Positions 57,229-64,000 of a stretch of 64,000 nt of DNA are shown here, piece after piece. The notes beneath the pieces are model-generated. The model was not told where the DNA came from, did no database searches, and worked only from the letters and a program-made list of their open reading frames with translations. Position numbers and translations under genes: made by a program. Source of the DNA: Ziziphus jujuba (Eukaryota; Streptophyta; Magnoliopsida; Rosales; Rhamnaceae); assembly GCF_031755915.1 (NCBI RefSeq), contig NC_083379.1, forward strand, positions 13,253,501 to 13,317,500. The letters are read 5' to 3'. Numbering within the stretch: the first letter of the stretch is position 1; the number at the start of each line of letters is the position of its first letter.

Positions 57229-59965
57229 TGAAACCCTACCGGATCCTCCAATGGAAAATTTGGCAGAACCTCCCCTAAGGGTTGGACTTACCACAAATTT
57301 CCTGCACTGAAAACACACTTCTATTTCCATCCCCTTATTCCTCCCACGTTACTACGAATATAATTCCACAAATTTACAGCGCTCCAAGATAACAGTAAAT
57401 CAGTGCATAAATAATAACTATATGTCCAATACAGTATACAGAGCATTATACCAATAAGTGTGGAATTAATACAATGACAAATACGGAAGCAATACAAGAT
57501 GAAGAGGAAAAATGGAAGAAATACTTCTTGGACTTTCGGCAACGAATTGAGACGTTGGGCTTGCCCCAAACGATCAACGTCTCCCAACCTGGACCTAGGG
57601 GAATGGAATTTAAAAACGTGAGATGCTAATCATCTCAGTCAGTAACCCTATCTACTGAACACTTTTAATATTAATAATATGACAAACAAGGGAATTTAAT
57701 TAATACCGGCAATTAAATAAATAAATAATAATAACAATGGAAAATAATAATTTCTCTCAAAACCCTCGCTATTCACTCCGTTGGAAATGTTCCCCTTTTA
57801 AAACATTTTCACAAAATCCGATATTCGTATTTCCCGAAAACCAAGGGATCAATCAATTTAATAAACAATAGATAAATAAATACCCCAAATATAATTAAAA
57901 TGTAATAAAATATGATAAATAACTTTGAACACTTTGAGGTTTGAAATTTCTATTCGAAAATTTATACTTGACGCACCACACCATATACTAGTGATGCCCT
58001 TCGATACCCAGCGTCCCGAGCACCGACTGGCGGGAGATTAAAGAGAGAAACTTGCATACGGCACTTCGGCGTCCCGACAGTACCGCTGTTGAAACCGTCA
58101 TCCCGGCCAAAGAGGGGGTCGGCTGATGCGTAATATATAAGACTTGCCTACCCTCGGTCCAATGGCAACTCACGGGAGACATAATACTTATGCGCTAACC
58201 ACATATACACCGGAACACCAATACTGTATGAGTGCATCTAAAATAATTATTAATTTAATTATTACCGTACTGATTTTCCAAAATCACCGTGGGAAATATA
58301 CCAGTTTTCAAATTTACCATCCCACATATTTTCCTTTAACATACCCGGTACGAAACCATCGATAACAATATAAAAATAATTTTTCTCGTAACACGAGGTC
58401 CAACAAATAATATTCCACGGGTATAATTATAAAATTTAAACCACCAATTAAACAAATAATTTCCTTAAAATATTTAAACCAATTATGCCCAAAAATAATA
58501 TTAAAATCACATACGATTTATTACTGAAAATATCTTGCTCATGCGTAATAAATAAAATTAAATCACAATAAAATAATAATTTTTCACAATTATAATTAAA
58601 TTGCACCACATGAGCATAATTTCAAATATCAATTAAATACCAATTAAATATAATTAATTGCCCCAAAATATTTTTGAAGGTGGGTCACTCACCTGGAGCA
58701 CGCAATTAACCTAAGATCCTCCATAGGATCGATTCCACACGCACACGTGCTCCTAGAACAACGATTCACACAAAGTCAAATAAATTAATATTTTATTCGG
58801 ATAATTAATACCCGGTATCCAGGGGGTCTAACACAAACGTTAACCAAAATTGACAAATTATATATCTATGGAAAGCTTGTGAGATGAGGATCACATTACC
58901 GACCTCCATTGGGCTCAATTCGACCGGCGGTGGCCGGAATTTGGCAGGAAAGCTTCGGCCTGTCTTGATCCCTTCGTATCTTGCAAATCGACGGGAATTG
59001 AATTAATCGGAGCTCAAAATCAAAATCAGAGGGTCCAAATTAGTGGGAAAGGACTGGTTGCACGACCGGTGGCTGCCGGAAAATCGGCAAACCAGCGACA
59101 CACTGGCCGCCGGCGTTGGAGGCCGATCCCCGCGCATCTGCTGGCCATTCGGCTGGAGATTTGGCCACTGGTGTCGCCCAGCTGCGGGCTTTCACGTTGG
59201 CCGGTGCGTGGATCCTTCCGGTGCCCGATGAGAACAAAAACGGTGAGGCCGAGAGGGAGAAAGAAAAGGAAGTAGAAAGAAGAAGACGGAAGAAGAAGAA
59301 GAAGAAGAAGAAGCTCGGGGTGGGCTGGGCATTTTTCCCACGTGGGGGAAAAGAGAAAAAAGAAAAAGAAAAAAGAAAATAAAAAGAAAATTAAATTAAA
59401 TAATTAAATAATATTATTATATAAAATAACAATAATATAATAATTTGGTATTAAACATGGTTGACATGTGGCATCTCACCATGGTGACACATGGTCATAT
59501 TTATTAAGTCACACGTGGCACATCGTTACACGTTTAAAACTAATATTAAAATAATACAGTATTTGAAAAATTCTACAGGTCCACAACTTTCAACCCACAT
59601 GTCCAAATCAGACGTGCCGCTAGTCCATGGACTCGTATCGACTAGTACTTCACAACCATGCATGAGTCAAAGCTCAACTTTGCATGAATAAAAAGTCAAC
59701 TCCGGCACTCCTTGGACAGTTTGGACCTCAACTTGTTTTGCTCATAACTTTCAAACCGTAGCTCCGTTTTTGACGTGCTACTAGTCTATGAACTTGTGCC
59801 AACGTGTACTTCGTAACGGTACCTCAGTCAACCTAGAATTCCATCCGAGTTAAAAAGTCAACTTTTGACCCCTTGGGTCAACGATCAAAGTCAAAGTCAA
59901 CGGTCAACGGTCAACCTCGGTCAAAGTTGGAAAATTTCCGTTGTACTTTGGGATGGGGTGTTACA
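57229..59965 (-). repeat. Truncated LTR copy L5
   Basis: On the minus strand it starts TGTAACACCCCATCCCAAAG at 59965 and follows the family to GGAGGATCCGGTAGGGTTTC near 57229, where the last 60 or so bases, including the CTGACA end, are missing. Subfamily features match L1. The GC-rich block is shorter and different (58900-59260), with an AAG run at 59290-59313. With one end missing, no target duplication can be tested. Confidence 0.8.
59290..59313. repeat. (AAG)n microsatellite in L5
   Basis: An AAG run sits within LTR copy L5. Confidence 0.85.
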
Positions 59966-60639
59966 TATAACTCAATAAGGAATGTTACTTCACCAACTTC
60001 CTCAAGTCCCCTTTCCAGCTCTTGTTCGGTGAGAATATGAAGTCTAACTGTAATTAGGATAAAACTGAAGGAGTTTAAATTTAAATTTTCTCTTTATCTA
60101 AATGCATGACATTTAGATTCACAGTAAAACAATTCTGCAGCATATAATTCTTAATTTCATGGATTATCATTGTTAGTGAACAAAATATAACATAATGCCT
60201 TATTATTATTATTTTTAAAAATTTTTGAAATGGCCAGCATAATGCCTTCATCTCAATGATATTATATGAGCATGGGAAAGTTTGTTTTAAAATTTCCACA
60301 ATTCTTATACTTTGCTTAAAATATTTGTATTTTTACAATGATGCTCAAATAAGAATATTCTCAACATTTTAGGTTGAGGATGAGTGGACTAAATTATTTA
60401 GAACGGTCGAATTATATGTATTAATGTAACAAATTTAATATGACATATAATCTAACAAAACTAAAAGATCAAATTTATTTATCCTTAACTTTAAAAATTA
60501 ATAATATCCTCATTTGAATCAGATTAATTATTTATATAAGATATATCTATATATATATATATATATACGACGTGCATATTTGGTCCCTGTTTATTATAAA
60601 ATTTCACATTGTACTTCTGTGTGAAAATTTCATTCATAG

Positions 60640-60960
60640 GTGATCTATTGAGAGATTTATGGCATATGCATAGATGCATAATGACTGTCTCTGAAGGAAC
60701 GACCAATTTTTCTAAAAGCTAGCCTTTTGTTCGTTTGTTGATCAGCCTAAGTTTTTTGGTTCAGTTGGTATCTTTGTAAAAATTTTTTTTTGGTACCAAA
60801 CTGATTGTGTGGCTGTTATTTTAACTTTGACTTTTTGTCTATATTTTGGGATGGTGATCGGTTTCTATAGTGTTGTTCTTTTTTCTTTTTTCTTTTTTTA
60901 ATGCTTTCTATAGGTTGATTGTGTGCTTTAACCTGATCAAAATAAAAATAAATAAATAAC
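60640..60960 (+). other. FB7 conserved 3' untranslated exon
   Basis: It starts GTGATCTATTGAGAGATTTA followed by TGGCATATGCA, matching FB6 at 43668. An AATAAA-rich stretch near 60940 fits the family poly(A) region. Confidence 0.5.
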
Positions 60961-61256
60961 AATAGCTTCACTGGAATTAATTATTCGGCTATGCATGGGA
61001 CAGCTCTCAACCCAACCGAGTGATATATATGCTCTAACCTAATTTAACAAAGTAATGGAAACAGAAACTAATAATAATAATACAAAAATAAAAAAAATAA
61101 AAACGAAAACAGAAGTGAATTGTAATTGTTAATTAAAAATAATAATAATAAAATAAAATGACAAGTAAAAAGTTTAAACTCCCAGCTAATAATAAAAATC
61201 TTATATCCATTAGAGCGCTGGGTTTGAAGGTAGGAAATGCAACTCCAATATGAGGT

Positions 61257-61526
61257 TTAAGAGACTTCCAAAAATGAAAAAGAAAAAAGAACAAGGCCAT
61301 GTGAATCAGGTGCTGTTAAAGATTGCTCCTTTGGAGCCCCACACTTCGATGCGCTTGGAATGGAGAAGGCTTCTAACATGCGCCTAAGGGGAAACTGTCT
61401 TATAGTGACATGGATTTGAAAACTTAGATGAGGATGATCTTCTGGACCACTTATGAAGGAACCGGATTGCCGCAGTGGGTTGTGAGAAGAAGAAGAAGAA
61501 GAAGAAGAGGCAGAGAAGTAGCGCAA
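61257..61526 (-). CDS. Small uncharacterised frame, 89 aa
   Basis: The minus-strand frame MRYFSASSSSSSSSHNPLRQ has its serine run encoded by the AAG repeat at 61485-61509. The rest contains ISGPEDHPHLSFQIHV and RRMLEAFSIPSASKCG. The local composition is less AT-rich than its surroundings, which is why I list it. I recognise no domain, and no second exon is evident. It may be non-coding. Confidence 0.2.
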   Translation of the reverse strand: MRYFSASSSSSSSSHNPLRQSGSFISGPEDHPHLSFQIHVTIRQFPLRRMLEAFSIPSASKCGAPKEQSLTAPDSHGLVLFSFSFLEVS

Positions 61527-62935
61527 GAAAACTAGGGAGGTTGCCCGTAAAAGAGAGAAAGAGAGAGGTTTACTAGGGTGGGCTTGGCGATTACTACTGA
61601 AAGTTTGCAGTGAAAATTACAAGAAAACTTCATGGGCTTATAGTATTCCTCTAACATTGGTATCTCTCTTAATGGATGACTTATAGTTTGAGAGAAGAAG
61701 AGGAAAGATATTAAAAATTAATTGTAAAAAAAATTGAGAAATTGAATGAGGGTACTTTGATGATTTAAATTTTTGTGAAACTGGATAGAGGAGTTTTTGC
61801 ATTGAAAAAAAACTTCTCTAAAATTAACTAGTAAAAATTATTTAGTAAAAACCAATAGGTGAGTAGTTAGTGATTATTTTTTCAAAACAATAGGATCGAA
61901 GTATAATTAGAATAACTAAAGATGTAAATGAAATTTCTTCAAAAATGAACGAACACTCCTTTGATTTTGCAATATCCGTTTATACAGTGATAAATATACC
62001 TATATATATATATATAACAGAATTCAATCCACTTTAAAAATTCATTTTTGTTGCAACCATTTTCTACGCAGTTTATTGGAATTTTAGCATCGAAATTTTT
62101 ACTTTTTGATATAAAGATAACCGATTAAACTGCTTTGACATTTTGCACCTTTTGTTTTTTTTTTTTTTTTTGGGAAGGAGCACTTTTTATACATATATTC
62201 AGATTTGTGTTGATGACTCTTATGACCTCCAACTATCACATACTTTGCACTTATATTCCAAACTACAAAAATTAATCGCACAAAAGATAAAAATTGCATA
62301 ATATGATTAAAGTGAAAAAAAAAAAAAAAAAAAGAGTTTAAGAGACAATGTAACGCATACATAATTTGAGGGGTCAAAAAAGGGTAAAAATTAGGTGTGG
62401 TGCGTTAATGTATTAGTTTTTCTTTTCTCTTCTTTTTTTCATTTGTTTATCTCAAATAGTTGGTAGTGATAATTAAAATTTAATTATTATGCACCTTAAT
62501 TGAGTTTATTGGAGTTTGTTAGCGGTAAAATTATCATTAGAAAGAAACTGGTTATATACGGTAGAGCTCCACCAGCCGATGGTAAGCCAATCAAATCTAT
62601 TTCTAGTATTTTATCAAATGTGCAATCAACTTTATTCAAGCGCGTGTTTACTGGCCGTTTATATGTTAATTCTGTTATTTTTACTACATGTTTATATGTC
62701 ATAACATGTTTTGTCATTTCAGGGAATATTTAGATCAGTTTTGGTTGGACTTTCTCTTTTGTTACTGAATATAAGATTTTTTTTTTTCTTCATGAATCTC
62801 TTCTGTTGAATCTAAGAATATTATTTCCCAACATAATGTACTAATGATGCAATATTTTTTTTTTTTTTTTATATTGGTAACTTATGTACGTACATATTAA
62901 GGAAAAAACAAAAAACAGAATTCGTTAAATGGAAA

Positions 62936-62952
62936 CTCTCTCTCTCTCTCTC

Positions 62953-62984
<32 letters not shown>
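62936..62984. repeat. (TC)n(AT)n compound microsatellite
   Basis: A TC run of about nine units is followed by an AT run of about fourteen units. Confidence 0.9.
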
Positions 62985-62992
<8 letters not shown>

Positions 62993-64000
62993 TAAATTCG
63001 TATCAACGGATAAGGATGTATCTAGGCCATTTTACAATTAATATACATTTGGATGTAAATAAAAAGTGGAGTTGCTGAGCCCCTAGAAAAAGGTAAAATA
63101 GTGAAGATCTAATGATAACGTTTCCAATCATCCATATGTATATGCAGTGTTTTAGAAGGCGGAAAAACGCACCGTTTAGGTATGATATTTTTAAATAATA
63201 TCTTATATAATAGTAAAAATATAGTTAATATTGTGTTAACTGTTTAATACGTGTTTAGATGTTAAAAGGGGGGAGCTTTTTTGTTTTTTTTTTTTTTTTC
63301 CTAAAAGTACGTTTTAAAAAATATTGAAAAACAATTTATAAGAAATTAAAAAATAAAAATATATAAAATATTATTAAAAAATATAAATTTTTTTAAGATT
63401 AAGTTTTGTTCTTTTTAAGGATTAAGAAATTAGAAAAAAAAAAAAAGAAAAATAAATAGTATACTTTTCATTAAAGTGGACACCGCACAATTTTTCTTTT
63501 TTCCTGTAGAGAATAAAAAAACAACACGACGGAAACATAGGCAAGAAAGAATCGTAGGCAAGAAAGAATCGGCTGCATCGCACATATACAAACTCAAAAA
63601 AGACAAAAGTTTCCTCTCTACGTTGTCCCCATTTCTATATGGTCCCTTTTCAAGTATTATAAGCTTTAAAAATTCATGGTATTTGTTTCCTTCCTTTTTA
63701 TTTCTTCTTTTTATTGTTATTATTTTTCTTCTTTCTCTTTCTCTTGTTATTTTTTTTTCCTTTCTTGTTCTTTCTTTTTTTTATTCTTTTCTAGATATGA
63801 CAATTGTATCTATTTGTTGGCCATTTGATGTAAAGATTAAATAACGATTTGTATTATGTATTATTTGAATGTATAAGTGTTTCAAAGGTTAATGGTACAT
63901 TTTTTTTTTTTAAGTTTGTGTTATTGCCTTCTACGTGTTTGATAAAATGTGTAAAAGAGATAAATTATGTACTTTAAATCTTCTAATCATTGTTTAGTTT

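Larger units (their letters stand above)
46778..60639 (+). other. FB7 predicted 3'-UTR intron, enlarged by nested LTR elements
   Basis: The family's donor position is TAG/GTATTT at 46778 and the family acceptor GAAAATTTCATTCATAG ends at 60639. The exon GTGATCTATTGAGAGATTTA follows. Intron-like sequence is interrupted by the complete retrotransposon (47044-56493) and by L5 (about 57229-59965). Without these and the extra TSD the intron would be about 1.7 kb, close to FB6. This is inferred from homology only. Confidence 0.5.
60966..64000. other. AT-rich DNA without recognised genes
   Basis: It includes AAG (61485-61509), TC (62936-62954) and AT (62956-62984) runs. Short frames at 62500-62733 and 63476-63844 show no family features and look like chance openings. 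Confidence 0.55.

Noticed and set aside
47044..59965. Three LTR copies in a row (L3, L4, L5) read as a larger composite element
   Set aside because: The GTTTG duplication brackets only L3-L4. L5 is in the opposite orientation, of a different subfamily and separated by F-box intron sequence, so it is an independent insertion.
63476..63844. 122-codon frame near the right edge
   Set aside because: T-rich low-complexity sequence giving Phe/Leu/Ser runs; no start context or domain that supports a gene.

Overview
This is nuclear DNA from a flowering plant, almost certainly a eudicot. It is AT-rich and full of microsatellites, and it carries F-box/DUF295 (SKIP23-like, KIB-type) genes, a type I MADS-box gene, plant LTR retrotransposons, an L1-type LINE, a tRNA-derived SINE and a Mutator-like element. 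I cannot name the species; a woody rosid is a guess. The genes are eukaryotic, so no operons or ribosome binding sites are expected. I ran no alignments: repeat boundaries and homologies were read by eye.

Layout. 1-8.7 kb: a degraded LINE on the minus strand, hit by two LTRs of one long-LTR family (L1 at the left edge, L2 a clean solo LTR with TSD). 8.7-14.3 kb: gene-poor, with two SINE copies, a 1.0-kb Mutator-like element with long TIRs and a 9-bp TSD, and a weak hAT-like candidate. 14.3-46.8 kb: seven tandem F-box/DUF295 copies, all on the plus strand (FB1-FB7). FB1, FB2, FB3 and FB5 form one subfamily and are all pseudogenes. FB4 and FB6 are intact, and FB7 is open apart from one frameshift. 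A minus-strand MADS-box gene lies between FB5 and FB6. 47.0-56.5 kb: a complete, young LTR retrotransposon with 5-bp TSDs, LTRs near 2.9-3.0 kb and a scrambled, reverse-transcriptase-less interior. 57.2-60.0 kb: a fifth, truncated LTR copy (L5) on the minus strand. 60-64 kb: the 3' remains of the FB7 unit, then AT-rich DNA with no recognised gene.

The F-box units share an unexpected architecture. A splice-donor-like GTAAGA or GTATNN lies at or just after the stop codon. It is followed 1.8-2.4 kb later (about 13.9 kb in FB7) by a conserved acceptor and a conserved untranslated exon beginning GTGATC or a close variant. I infer a 3'-UTR intron common to the family. The large retrotransposon and L5 both sit inside that predicted intron of FB7. 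The products, where intact, should be SKP1-binding F-box subunits of SCF ubiquitin ligases with unknown substrates.

Strongest leads for new biology: the recently mobile but internally scrambled LTR element (integrase fragment ahead of gag, no RT, protease motif fused to the pol C-terminus), its LTRs rich in plant transcription-factor motifs, and the stop-codon-overlapping 3'-UTR intron of the F-box family.
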